Below, one piece after another: positions 1 through 10,524 of a stretch of DNA of 64,000 nucleotides. Under the pieces are notes generated by a model. The model was given only the letters and a program-made list of their open reading frames with translations, ran no database searches and was not told where the DNA came from. The position numbers were made by a program, and so were the translations under genes. This DNA is from Juglans regia (lineage: Eukaryota > Streptophyta > Magnoliopsida > Fagales > Juglandaceae). The stretch covers positions 35,102,838-35,166,837 of the forward strand of contig NC_049901.1 of the NCBI RefSeq assembly GCF_001411555.2, in the 5' to 3' direction. Position 1 is the first letter of the stretch; each line of letters opens with the position of its first letter.

Positions 1-1114
1 CTGTTTTCGTAACCTGCTCTGTCTCTCGCGTGACTGCCTCCGATTGCAAACTAGCATCCGTTTGCCTCACCTCAGCAAGACTCTCCGTATTTACTGCCTC
101 TCCAAGTTCTGTGTCCATTACTAATTCCTTTATCATCAAAGTAGAAGCAGGGGCCCCTAAAACCAAATTAACATCCACGTATTCTGCATCAACTTGTTCT
201 GCATGATTTCTTGGAAAGGCTAAAACCGAAGACCCAAGAACCAACTTAGATTGATCTTCCACCCCAGGTTCCTCCGTAACTGGTTCTTTAGGCTCTTCCA
301 ATACTATTTCTCTAGGCTCTTTCCTATCTGGTTCTTGATCACCATCTGTTGGTTGTTGCCGAACCCACATTTTCTTTTTTGGTTTCTTTTTTCCAGCCCG
401 ACATGTACGCACATTGTGCCCCTGAATTTTACAAATGGAACAGAAAGCAGGCAGTGTTACAATCTCCTGCTTTCGGCTAGAACCCAACCCCGGCATGCCA
501 ATCCAAAAATGTGAAATAGGCTCAATGGCCGCATCCATCTCCACACAGAGACGCGCACCATCAGTGCGAGTCGCACAACGTGTGGGGTTATCACGCCTAA
601 TAAATCTACCGATTGGAGCTGTCAAGATTTTAAGCAATGATTCATGATAAAAATTAGGAGGCAAACCTGGTAAAGCAATCCAAACCGTCACTATTGATGG
701 TTCTTCCTCCTCCTTAAACTCTGGCGTCCAGTGAAAGGCACGATAAGGAATACCGTCCATATCGCATGTCTCCCTTGATAAAGCTTTCATGCAGTCCTCC
801 TCCGAAACCGTACGAACGAAAACATTTCTCGGACGCCTCATGGTTGAAACAACTGGAGTACCTTCCAAGCCCCATCGATTCTGAATGAAGTTTCAGATAG
901 CGTCCAAAGATGGCCGGTTACGGAGAAACTTCAAAACTATTGAAAACCTGAATGGTTTTGCCGAACGGAATATCTCCTCCTTGGAGAACTGAAAGAAAAG
1001 TTCTCCATCCTTAGTTTTTGGCGCACGGTGAGACACGGCCAACTCAGGAAGAGGCTGAGGAACCACCGAAACTAAATCTACAAATCCTCTACCAACTTCA
1101 TCAGCGGCTGCCAT
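1..1114 (-). pseudogene. LINE ORF1 fragment (DUF4283 plus zinc knuckle), open at the left edge
   Basis: This is the first ORF of a plant L1-type LINE, a nucleic-acid-binding gag-like protein. The start codon is at 1112-1114 in the sequence MAAADEVGRGF. A DUF4283-type region follows, with the phrases FRFSIVLKFLRNRPSLDAI, VWIALPGLPPNFY and ARLCVEMDAA. A CX2CX4HX4C zinc knuckle (CSICKIQGHNVRTC) lies around 395-440. The acidic tail then runs off the window at base 1. One in-frame TGA at 893-895 interrupts the reading frame. The frame on both sides is identical, and the LINE consensus has Arg there, so a CGA to TGA (CpG) change is the simplest cause. Bases 1115-1380 look like its 5' untranslated leader. 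ORF2 would lie outside the window. Confidence 0.85.
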
Positions 1115-1477
1115 GCAGCCTTACGTAAATCTGGGAACAAAACTATGCAGCAAAAGAAAACTCAAGGAGAGTTTTCAAGAAGCCGCATCAATTCTTGAAG
1201 CATTTCTTGGAGCCCAGCGTTAAAACTCTTGCTTCAAGACGCCCATCATGATGAAAACCTCCCATATACCATCTTAAGATTCTAGAATAGAAGAAACGAA
1301 TACTATAAGATTTCTTTTCGTACGTACGTTGCTTTTGACTAAAGGCTATCCAAGAAAGAATTCATGATCTTGGACGACGGGGAATTATGTACATCATTCA
1401 GGCCCAAGTGTATGTCTCGGAAATGCCCCCAGAGGAATGCAGAGAGAAAATCGACGAGCAAAGAAAACCAGCGTCAG

Positions 1478-1769
1478 TTTTCAATTCAATTAGTTAATTA
1501 TATAGTAATTATATAAATTAATAATATAATTTTCATTTAATTTCTTATCATTGACCATATAATTTTTTATTGAATTTGTTACATAATTTACATTAATAAG
1601 TCGCTTAATTTAATTTAGTATTTTAAATAATTTTTTTTATTAATTAATTTAAAAAAAAAATGCCGGACCGAATAGACCGACTGGACCAGACCGGATCGAT
1701 AACTACCAGTCCGGTCCGGTTCTTATGAGATGTTCGGTTCGGTTCGATCCGGACCGGTTTACACCCTTA
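1478..1769 (-). mobile_element. truncated non-autonomous hAT-like repeat
   Basis: An AT-rich stretch is followed by a CCGGACCGG-rich arm that ends in ACACCCTTA. Read on the minus strand it starts TAAGGGTGTAAACCGG. The order and wording match the complete element at 59836-60416, including the shared phrases TATGGTCAATGATAA and ATATAATTACTATATAATTA. The opposite terminal repeat is missing, so this copy is truncated near 1478. No coding sequence is present. Confidence 0.6.
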
Positions 1770-1770
1770 A

Positions 1771-1771
1771 T

Positions 1772-1812
<41 letters not shown>

Positions 1813-1813
1813 G
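1771..1813. repeat. (TA)n-(GA)n compound microsatellite
   Basis: A run of about 10 TA units passes directly into about 12 GA units. It abuts the terminal repeat of the hAT-like copy. The stretch 1814-2440 holds no recognisable gene. Confidence 0.9.
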
Positions 1814-2442
1814 AGCTCAAGTACGGAGTGTAGAGGTTCGAATGCTTCGTTGCAGCATGCATGATGGCATGGGCAAAGCTATGGATGTAGACATGAGTGA
1901 TAGCGAGATCACGAGACCTCATAATTTTGACTAATCTCTTACAGGAAGTCGTTGTTGAGCCCAAAACTACATTAATATAAAAAATACATCTCTCTTGTTT
2001 AGAAAACTCTCAAGAGTATTTACGTACACACTTTTTATTTTTATTTTTATTTTGACTCCTGTCTCGTACCAAAAAATAAGCCCGACTTCCACTCTTCGTG
2101 AAAGAGGAATTAGAGCTGAAATTCTAGAAAAAGCTCGGGATGCTAACAGGATTTATTTATTTATTTATATTTTTTTTCACAAATCTTCTCTATATGATAC
2201 AGAAAAGAGGCACCCCCAAAAACATATAATAATTCTGTGAGTAATGGACGTGCAATTGAATGAAAAGACAAGTGAGAAAAACTTGACACAGGTTATTCTG
2301 TTTTTCTCTAAATAATATAGTCTAATTAAAACATGCCACGTAGACCACACATCCAAATTGTTATGTGATGCGATTCAGAAGAAAAAAAAAAACTATTCGT
2401 GCCTCCCCCTCCCCCTCCCCCCTCTCTCTCTCCCTCTCTCCT

Positions 2443-2783
2443 CGCTATCTGGGTTTGGATTTTGGTGGCCAAATATTTTGAGCACCTCTTTTCTTACTTC
2501 CTCTTGCCATTCCGTGTGGATTGCCAAAAGAAAGATAGTCCAAGCAAGCAAACCATAGGTGGTTTTTTGTCCAACAACGTATAATGTTTTGCAGATCTTC
2601 TGTGGAATTTCTTCGGTTTGCATTGTCATCATGATGAGCCTTTATAAGAACTCCAAGAAAATAGCCTCCAAAGTTGGCCACCTCCCCGGTCCTAGCCTTC
2701 TCTTCTCTTTTCTTAATGATCTCTAATAGATAGTCATGTAATCCATTTCCAAGCTTTTCTTACTCAATTTCATCCACCGTTCT
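2443..2783 (-). pseudogene. cytochrome P450 fragment (CYP72 clan, CYP749A-like)
   Basis: The minus strand reads VDEIE, stop, EKLGNGLHDYLLEIIKKREE, then LGVLIKAHHDDNANRRNS. After a frameshift it continues ICKTLYVVGQKTT, LLAWTIFLLAIHTEWQEEVR and EVLKIFGHQNPNPD. This is the segment around the I-helix of CYP72-clan P450s. The usual oxygen-binding motif FAGQETT is altered here to VVGQKTT. Such enzymes are ER-anchored monooxygenases. The fragment carries at least one stop and one frameshift and lacks the N-terminal anchor, the ExxR motif and the haem-binding cysteine loop, so it cannot be functional. The copia element at 2921 landed just upstream of it. The assignment to CYP749A rests on remembered family wording; the clan is more certain than the family. 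Confidence 0.75.
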
Positions 2784-2920
2784 ATAGATAAATGAATATT
2801 AGAGGACATGGGAACTGAAAAAGCAATAAATCACCAAGAAATATTGTTCATATGGGAGTAGTTGTTGTATGCTTCTATGCTCGCCAGTTTCAGAGATTTG
2901 GACAAACCTCAAGCTAGGAA

Positions 2921-3311
2921 TCTCAAGATTCAAGGAACTTAAGAGATAAGTCAGCAGATAATCTACCCCAAAATCCTCAATCTGTGGTAGCAGTTCAGCA
3001 CCTTGGAAACATAACTGCTATATTTGGAAAGACAATGCCCCACAAGCCATCCTCCTTAATTTACTCTATGCCTCTGTTTAGATAACTTGTATAGAGTTTT
3101 GTATTTGTGCATATGTCTTGTTTAATAGCCACTGTCAGTAATTTTAGCTAGATTATTTTATTCTTCCTTCACCTATATAAATTACCCTCTCGGGCTCCTC
3201 TGTATTTTAAGAGCTTTTATAGCATATTTGGAATATATTTCAAACTTTCCAAGTTATTTTCTCTCAACAGAATTGTAACTTATTTCTCTCATCCTTCACT
3301 TAATTCTAACA
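2921..3311 (+). repeat. copia 5' LTR
   Basis: It starts TCTCAAGATTC and ends ATTCTAACA. A TATA-like ACCTATATAAATTA lies near 3171-3184 and probably marks the U3 promoter. It is paired with 7891-8280. Confidence 0.93.
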
Positions 3312-3322
3312 TGGTATCAGAG
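3312..3322 (+). promoter_or_regulatory. primer-binding site, initiator tRNA-Met type
   Basis: TGGTATCAGAG directly follows the LTR end. It is the standard plant copia complement to the 3' end of initiator tRNA-Met. Confidence 0.9.
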
Positions 3323-3404
3323 AAGGATCTTTGACCTGTTCTTTTACTCATCTTCCTCACTCTAATTTCCTTCTGCTACTATCAACTCTCATTCAGTTTT
3401 CATC

Positions 3405-4540
3405 ATGTCTACAGATGAACCTATCGGTAATCCTCTTGCCAGAAATCTCTCACCATTCGAGGACCCCAACAACCCATATTTCCTTCACCATTCTGATGGC
3501 ATTAATACTGTTGTCATTACTCCACCTCTATCTGGCCCCAACTACTTATCATGGAGCCGATCCTTCACACTTGCACTCTCTGTCAAGAATAAATTGGGCT
3601 TCCTTGATGGAAGCATCACCACTCCTGCTTGAACCAGCACCCTTTATGGACCATGGGTTAGATGTAATAATATCATCCTCTCTTGGATCCTTCACTCCAT
3701 CTCCCAAGAGATAGCATCAAATGTCTGCTTCATAGGTGATTCCAAGAAAGTATGGGACAAACTAAAAGACAGATTTGCACAACCTGACAATGCTCGCATT
3801 TATCAACTTCAGCATCAACTTGGGACCATTATGCAAGGAACTCAATCTGTAAATGAGTATTTTACTCAACTGAATGCAGTATGGGAAGAAATACACAACT
3901 ATCGACCATCACCAAATTGCTGATGTGGTCTATGCACTTGTGATGCCCTCGGTTCTGTTGGAGAAAGGCAGCAAACAGACTATGTCTTTAAGTTCCTTAT
4001 GGGCTTAAATGAGACGTATGATGGCATTCGAGGCCAAATCCTCATCATGAGTCCCATGCCCTCACTTGACAAGGCCTTTCCGCTAATACTTCAAGAAGAG
4101 AGACAAAGGCAGGCTCGGGTTGCCATTCTCCCTGCTGCAGAATCTTGTGCTTTGGCAGCATCCCACAATCAGACCAAGAAGAAAGATAAATCTGACCTCA
4201 CTTGTTACAATTGTGGAAAAGCTGGACACACTAAGGACAAGTGCTACCGGTTAATTGGATTCCCTCCTGATTTCAAGTTTACAAAGACCAAACAAGGAAA
4301 CAATCACTCAGCAAATCAAACCACCAGTCACCTTTCTAATGGCAGTGCAACAGAACCTGCTCAACTAGCTTTGAGTCAAGCTCAGATACAACAACTCATG
4401 TTTTTGGCCAACTCTCAGACATCACAGCTCAGCATAGAGGACTCGAGCAAAGGAAAAAATGCCTCACAACAGAATTTCTCACAACCTGACCCTACCAATC
4501 ATGGCTCCCACATGGCAGGTATGATAATCTACCACTCACC
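3405..4540 (+). pseudogene. copia gag (capsid/nucleocapsid), frameshifted
   Basis: The start is at 3405 in the reading MSTDEPIGNPLARN. The N-terminal gag part contains PLSGPNYLSWSRSFTLAL and a UBN2-type continuation (KVWDKLKDRFAQPDNARIY). A frameshift near 3630 and a disrupted patch near 3920-3950 break the frame. It resumes at 3999 with MGLNETYDGIRGQIL. A CCHC zinc knuckle (CYNCGKAGHTKDKC) lies around 4204-4245. The protein would form virus-like particles and package element RNA. It is not translatable as one protein in this copy. Confidence 0.88.
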
Positions 4541-5935
4541 CTCATCCAAAACTCCTATCGTTTCCTTTGAACATGATCACCATTTTGCATCCATGACCAC
4601 CTACATTTCACACAAACCAAAACACATCACATGGATAGTGGACACTGGGGCCACAGACCACATGGTCTGCTCCACCACTCTCCTCTCTTCCATCACCTCC
4701 ACTTCCCAAGCTTATGTACAGATGCCAAATGGAGAGAAAGCACAAGTCACTCACATAGGCACTGTCCAAATCAATAATGCCTTAACTCTCCATGGAGTAT
4801 TGTGTATACCATCTTTTACTTTTAATCTTCTCTCAGTCAGCAAATTAACTCAAGACTCTTCTTTGTGTCTTATTTTCTCTCAAAAACAGTGTCTCATTCG
4901 GGACATAGCTACATGGACAATGATTGGAGTTGCTAGAGTTCGAGAGGGACTCTATTTCCTTGATTCCAACTCACTAGGAAGCTCTTTTGACAATCAAAGT
5001 CCAGCAATAACCAATTCTGATCCCAGTCATTTATCTCGTGTCCAACAAGTTTCAGCAAATCAAGAATTTCATTTATGGCATTTTAGACTAGGGCATGTAT
5101 CAAATCAGAGGTTAAATTTGATTTCTTCTCATGCCTCAGATGTAAAATGTACTGATTTTAATCAATGTAATATTTGCCACTTTGCAAAACAGAAAAGAAA
5201 TCCCTTTCCCCGAAGTGTTTCTTCCACTTCTTCTCCTTTTGAGTTAATCCAGTGATATTTGGGGACCATATTCACAAGCCACACCTCAAGGATATCAATA
5301 TTTCCTCACTATAGTGGATGACTATAGTCGAATGACATGGATTTTTTTGATGAAGTTTAAATCTGAAACTCGAAGCCTCTTGCAATCCTTCATCCAAATG
5401 ACACAAACTCAATACAATCTCAAAGTCAAAAAAATTAGATCTGATAATGGAGCAGAGTTTTTGATCCAAGATTTTTATAATAAACATGGAATCCTCCATC
5501 AAAAGACTTGCATTTATATCAGCAAAATGGAGTAGTTGAAAGGAAGCATCAGCACCTCATTTCCACTACTCGGGCTTTGCTATTCCAGGCCTCTCTCCCA
5601 ACCAAATTTTGGGGAGATGCTGTTCTAACAACAGTTCATTTGATAAATAGGATCCCCACTCTTGTGCTCAACAATCGGTCACCTTATGAGATCTTCTTTT
5701 CAGCTCCTCCTTCATATTCACATTTAAGAGTCTTTGGTTGCTTATGTTTTATCTCCACTCTCAAACATAACAAGACCAAGCTAGATCCAAGAGCTAGGAG
5801 ATGTATTTTCATAGGATATCCGCCAGGGGTTAAAGGGTACAAGGTTTATGATTTGGACAGTCACAAGTATAGCATCTCAAGAGTCATCATTTTTCATGAA
5901 AATATTCTCCATCTTCTCCATCTCTAGACTCCATT
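4541..5935 (+). pseudogene. copia protease and integrase, frameshifted
   Basis: The aspartic protease active site is seen as IVDTGATDHMV near 4636-4668. A GAG-pre-integrase region follows (FHLWHFRLGHVSNQRLNL), and its HHCC zinc site is completed by CNICHFAKQ near 5170. The integrase core shows the first acidic residues in DDYSRMTWIF and SDNGAEF, and the third in QNGVVERKHQ. Two frame changes near 5255-5310 and 5508-5520 split the core. The domain then continues with KTKLDPRARRCIFIGYP, typical of the copia integrase C-terminal region. The order protease-integrase-RT is what defines copia over gypsy. Confidence 0.88.
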
Positions 5936-6139
5936 CTAACTCCCATCCCTTCGGCTACAAACTTCCAAAATTCTCTTTCCCCATCTTCCTTTCCTTCTTT
6001 CAATGATAGAGATTCATTTTCACCCCATTCCCTTGACCCTGCCTCTTCAACCGACCCCTCTTCCCCTCCTTCTGATCCTAGTCCTCCCACCACTCTACCA
6101 ACCACAACCTTATCCTCACCTTCTCATTTACCACAAAGT

Positions 6140-7888
6140 TTGCCATCCCTTCCACCCCTGAGAAGACCAGATAGGGTCAGAAATCCACCTAAATACCTCC
6201 TTGATTATCACTGCAACTCAGCATCTTCACCATCACCTCATCACTCCACTACTCACCCACTTGAGCATTACCTCTCCTACACTCATTTCTCTCCTTCTCA
6301 CAAGGCCTATACACTCTCCCTCTCCTCTACCCGAGATCCTACTACCTATGCAGAAGCTGTTCTCTCTGAGCATTGGACCAAAGCCATGGCAGATGAGTTA
6401 AATGCCTTGGAGGCCAACAACACTTGGACAGTCACTACTCTTCCAAAAGGAAAGAAAGCAATTGGTTGTCGATATGTCTACAAGACCAAATTGAACTCAG
6501 ATGGTTCTATAGAAAGGCACAAGGCCCGGTTGGTAGCCAAGGGCTACATTCAAAGAGAGGGATTTGACTTCCATGAAACTTTTAGTCCTGTTGCAAAGCT
6601 CACTACTGTTCGTGTCTTCCTTGCTTTGGCAGCAATTCACAATTGGCATTTGAACCAATTGGATGGTCACAATGCATTTCTTCATGGGGATCTAGAAGAG
6701 GAAATCTACATGGATTTACCTCCGGGATTTTAGCCTAAAGGGGAGTCACTTACAGATCAAAATTTAGTATGTAGGCTGCACAAATCCCTTTATGGCCTTA
6801 AGCAAGCCTCAAGGCAATGGCACTCAAAAGTTTCCACATCTCTCATTGCCATTGGTTTCCAACAATCCAGGTCAGATTATTCTTTGTTTACAAAGATTCA
6901 TGATGGTCAATTTGTTGCATTGTTAGTGTATGTTGATGACATTCTCATTGGAAGTAATGATCTCAAAACAATTAACTTCATCAAGACATATATGCACAAC
7001 CAATTTAAGATCAAAGATCTTGGCAATCTAAAGTACTTCCTTGGCTTAGAAATATCAAGATCAGAAAAAGGAATTCATTTGAGTCAAAGGAAGTACACTC
7101 TTGAAATTTTAGAGGATGCTGGTATGCTCGGATGCAAGCCTATCAACACACCAATGGAATTGAATCATAAACTTTCTCATTTGGCGGCAGATCCTCTCAT
7201 TGACATTACAGGTTATAGAAGGTTGGTTGGAAGGCTGATTTATTTGTCCATTACAAGACTGGATATCACATACTCAGTTAACATCTTGAGTCAATTCATG
7301 GATTGCCCTTCACAGATCCATCAGCAAGCTGCACATCTAGTCTTGAGATACCTCAAGGGATCCATAGGCCAAGGCCTCCTATATTCTTCCAAGTCTGCAC
7401 CATTCCTCAGGGCATTTAGTGACTCAAATTGGGCAGCTTGCCCTGAGACACGAAGATCTACTACTGGTTTTTACATCTTCTTAGGAGATTCTTTAATTAG
7501 CTGGAAATCAAAGAAGCAAACCACCATATCTAGGTCCTCTGCCGAAACTGAATACCGTGCATTAGCTAACACCAGTTGTGAGATTATATGGCTGAAAAAT
7601 CTGTTGCAAGATTTTAATACCAGCCATCCGAGACCTGCCCTCCTATATTGTAATAATCAAGCAGCCATACACCTCACCAAAAACTCAATGTTCCTGAAAG
7701 AACAAAGCACATTGAGCTGGACTGTCATCTTGTTAGAGAGAAAGTGCTTACTGGAATCATTACACCAGTACACGTGAGTTCAAAATTACAGATTGCAGAC
7801 ATCCTAACAAAGGCTCTACCTACTGCTACATTCCATTGTTTACTGTCCAAGATGAACACACTTAATCTGTGCGTCCACCTTGAAGGGG
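6140..7888 (+). pseudogene. copia reverse transcriptase and RNase H, broken
   Basis: RT starts with the wording [18 protein letters not shown]. It continues through [27 protein letters not shown] and the first catalytic-aspartate region [12 protein letters not shown], where the usual V after D is G. An in-frame TAG at about 6731 follows PPGF. The consensus there is Gln, so CAG to TAG is likely. The second catalytic box is intact as YVDDILIG near 6930. RNase H shows SDSNWAACPETRRSTTGF and SRSSAETEYRAL, and a frameshift lies near 7690. The C-terminal ADILTKALP signature of copia RNase H sits near 7795-7825. The gene is not functional in this copy. Confidence 0.9.
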
Positions 7889-7890
7889 AG
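7880..7890 (+). promoter_or_regulatory. polypurine tract
   Basis: TTGAAGGGGAG ends exactly at the 3' LTR start, the position expected for plus-strand priming. Confidence 0.8.
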
Positions 7891-8280
7891 TCTCAAGATT
7901 CAAGGAACTTAAGAGATAAGTCAGCAGATAATCTGCCCCAAAATCCTCAATTTGCGGTAGCAGTTCAGCACCTTGGAAACATAACTGCTATATTTGGAAA
8001 GACAATGCCCACAAGCCATCCTCCTTAATTTACTCTATGCCTCTGTTTAGATAACTTGTATAGAGTTTTGTATTTGTGCATATGTCTTGTTTAATAGCCA
8101 CTGTCAGTAATTTTAGCTATATTATTTTATTCTTCCTTCACGTATATAAATTACCCTCTCGGGCTCCTCTGTATTTTAAGAGCTTTTATAGCATATTTTG
8201 AATATATTTCAAACTTTCCAAGTTATTTTCTCTCAACATAATTGTAACTTATTTCTCTCATCCTACATTCAATTCTAACA
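7891..8280 (+). repeat. copia 3' LTR
   Basis: This is a near-identical partner of the 5' LTR. It is followed immediately by the target duplicate AGGAA at 8281-8285. Confidence 0.93.
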
Positions 8281-8285
8281 AGGAA

Positions 8286-10288
8286 ACCTTATTTTATAAG
8301 CATTTCTGAATGCTAACAACTCCATTTTCATCAATCGCTTGTTGGAATGGTCTGGAGAGCAGCTGCTGCTAACTGTGAGTGTGAAGTGTGAGAAAGAGTG
8401 GGAACCGCTGGAAGGGGCACGCTGGTCTGGGTTCGCCGGAAGAGTTGCTCATCCACCGGCCTATGGCTTGCAGCTGGGACTGGTCTGGCGTGCGGCTGGG
8501 TGTCTCATGCTTGGCAGGTTCCACTTTCTAGGTTCAGCCGATTTGAAGGGATTTGTTTCTATGATGTGGCCAGGTTCAGGCTGTGTGCATGTGCTTAGTT
8601 GATGTGTCCAAATATTATTGGTATCCGATAAACACCATTTATAGGAGACACCGATTCAAAGAGGAGCTCAAGACAATTTAATGAAAAGTGAAAGTTATTG
8701 ACAAGCTAATTAAACGGCAATGAGCTGAGCAATAAAAAATGACAAGGCGCCACCCAACGGTAATCTTAAAATTAAACTGCTTGAGTCATGAATATAAAGT
8801 AGAGGCATTTTATTTTCAAAATAAAGAGGTCTCATGCAATACATTTGATGCAAAAAGGAATTATGGTCGATTTATTTATGGCAACAATTGGGCCATAAAT
8901 AATTGGGCTACCGCCTATATATAAGTTTGACAGAAAAATTCTTTACTTGCAGTCCGTTATTGGCACTAGGTGGAACATCGCAATCCATTTACTTGCAACG
9001 ATTTTTTTTATTTATTTATTTATTTTTTTTGCGGCAAAAGATAAGGAATTAAATACTTCCCTCTTTTTTCTTTTCCCCCAACTCGATACTCTGCTATCTA
9101 TCTAACTTCTCTGTTCGTGTCTCCCTTTCAACGCCAGCTCGCCTTGCTAGTGAGTCTCTCTCTCTCTCTCTCTCTCTCTGATGGTTTGACCCTCTCATCC
9201 TCTGTCTCTCTTTCTCTATTTGATTACAAAAACAAATCTGGCCGATTAGTCCTGCTCTCTCACTCGGTCTAAAGATTTTCGCTGCCCCACCATCGCGTCG
9301 CCACAATACTACAACATATATCCCTTTTTTCCATGTATGTGTGACGCAACAGCAAGCAGTTGACCATTTTAGTGCGGCGATTTTAAGAATGTCATGATAA
9401 GTGATTAATTGTGTCGAATGTGCTGTCGCAGCATTAAGTTTGGACCTATTAACGTTTTTACCGCATTGGGGTGATATATCACGGTGATCTTGGGCCGACA
9501 CAATAGCTATGCAGTTGGGAAATATGCTTGCAGCAAATTATATCGCCTTTAATGGTAATTTTGTCAATTTTATCGCTCTGTTTTCTTCTCCCCCAACCCG
9601 ATACCCTACAATTTCCCATAAGCCTGTGTATACATCTCACAAACACGGGGAGCTGGGGGAGAAGAAAACAGAGCGCCATCACCTCGTCGCGGTAGCCACT
9701 CTCTCTCTCTCTGCTTTTGCATCACAAGAGCGCTGATCTGGTGGATTGGTTTGGCTCTCTCACTCCAATCGAAGCCAAATTTGAAGGGATAATTAGATGA
9801 TGCCAACAATTTCCGATTATGAGATCCACCAGATTTTTTCTTTTCAATAAGCTTTGTTGTTTTTGTGCATCTCCATCAGTTAGTGGAAGGGTTAATATTT
9901 TGCATGTATTTGAGTATCAATTGTGATAATCAAATTGGGTTAAAGACCGTATGGAATTTCATGGTTAATATATTTCAATGGTAGATGTAAGACCATTTCA
10001 ATTGAGATAGTCAAAGACCTCACGAAATTTCAAGGACTCGCATCACTTTTCGATCTCTGTCATTTCCCCAATATCTTTCATCTAAAATTGCATCTCTTTC
10101 TTTGTAACAGGTTTCACCACCGCCCCAATCTTCTCCACTGCAATATGCATTGGATGTTAGGTTTTATTTCCATGAACTATTATTTGGGCCACGATCCATC
10201 CCTATTTCATCATGATTTCTTATTTTAAAAAGCAATAACTGATTGCATGGTGTGTCTGTATGTATGTGTGTGTCTATATATATATATA
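8286..10288. other. no gene seen; low-complexity intergenic stretch
   Basis: An open frame at 8339-8602 resembles no family I know. The stretch also holds CT/GA runs near 9154-9180 and 9700-9712, an A/T-rich patch near 9006-9030, and a TG-rich run passing into (TA)n at 10261-10288. The (TA)n tract is the left flank of the Helitron insertion. No supported RNA gene or coding exon is visible. Confidence 0.5.
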
Positions 10289-10322
10289 CTAGGTAAAAGC
10301 AACGTGCAATGCACGTTTGCTT
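10289..10322 (-). repeat. Helitron 3' terminal hairpin and CTAG end
   Basis: The palindrome AACGTGCA-A-TGCACGTT at 10301-10317 forms an 8-bp stem, extendable with one bulge by AAGC/GCTT. It lies about 8 bases from the terminal CTAG at 10289-10292. This is the standard rolling-circle termination signal of plant Helitrons. Confidence 0.9.
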
Positions 10323-10524
10323 AGTTTATATTTTAATTTTTTTAAGAATTATTTTTTTATTAATAAGGACATAATTTTTTTATTTAATTAAATAACGATG
10401 TAATATTTATTTCGTATAAATTAACATCACAAATAAATGAAGAGCATTAATAGAAACTATATCATAGTCTTGTAAATAAACGTCGTCCATAGTCTTATAA
10501 AAGTTATTTGAGATAATTTTGATT

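Larger units (their letters stand above)
2921..8280 (+). mobile_element. complete Ty1/copia LTR retrotransposon with 5-bp target duplication
   Basis: Two near-identical LTRs (2921-3311 and 7891-8280) enclose gag, protease, integrase, reverse transcriptase and RNase H in copia order. The element is flanked by the direct repeat AGGAA at 2916-2920 and 8281-8285. A tRNA-iMet primer-binding site follows the 5' LTR, and a purine-rich tract precedes the 3' LTR. By eye the LTRs differ at about 10 substitutions and one indel in 390 bp (about 97% identity), which indicates a moderately recent insertion. The coding part has several frameshifts and stops. The gag/RT wording resembles the Ale/Retrofit group, but that lineage call is tentative. 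The LTR ends are TC...CA rather than TG...CA. Confidence 0.95.

Noticed and set aside
251..647. Plus-strand frames over the first LINE
   Set aside because: They are antisense shadows of the zinc-knuckle ORF1 on the minus strand.
8339..8602. Open frame of 87 codons after the copia element
   Set aside because: No family resemblance, no domain or splice context, and overlapping alternative frames of similar length.
9094..9809. Overlapping minus-strand frames with Arg/Glu strings
   Set aside because: They come from CT microsatellites and show no conserved domain.
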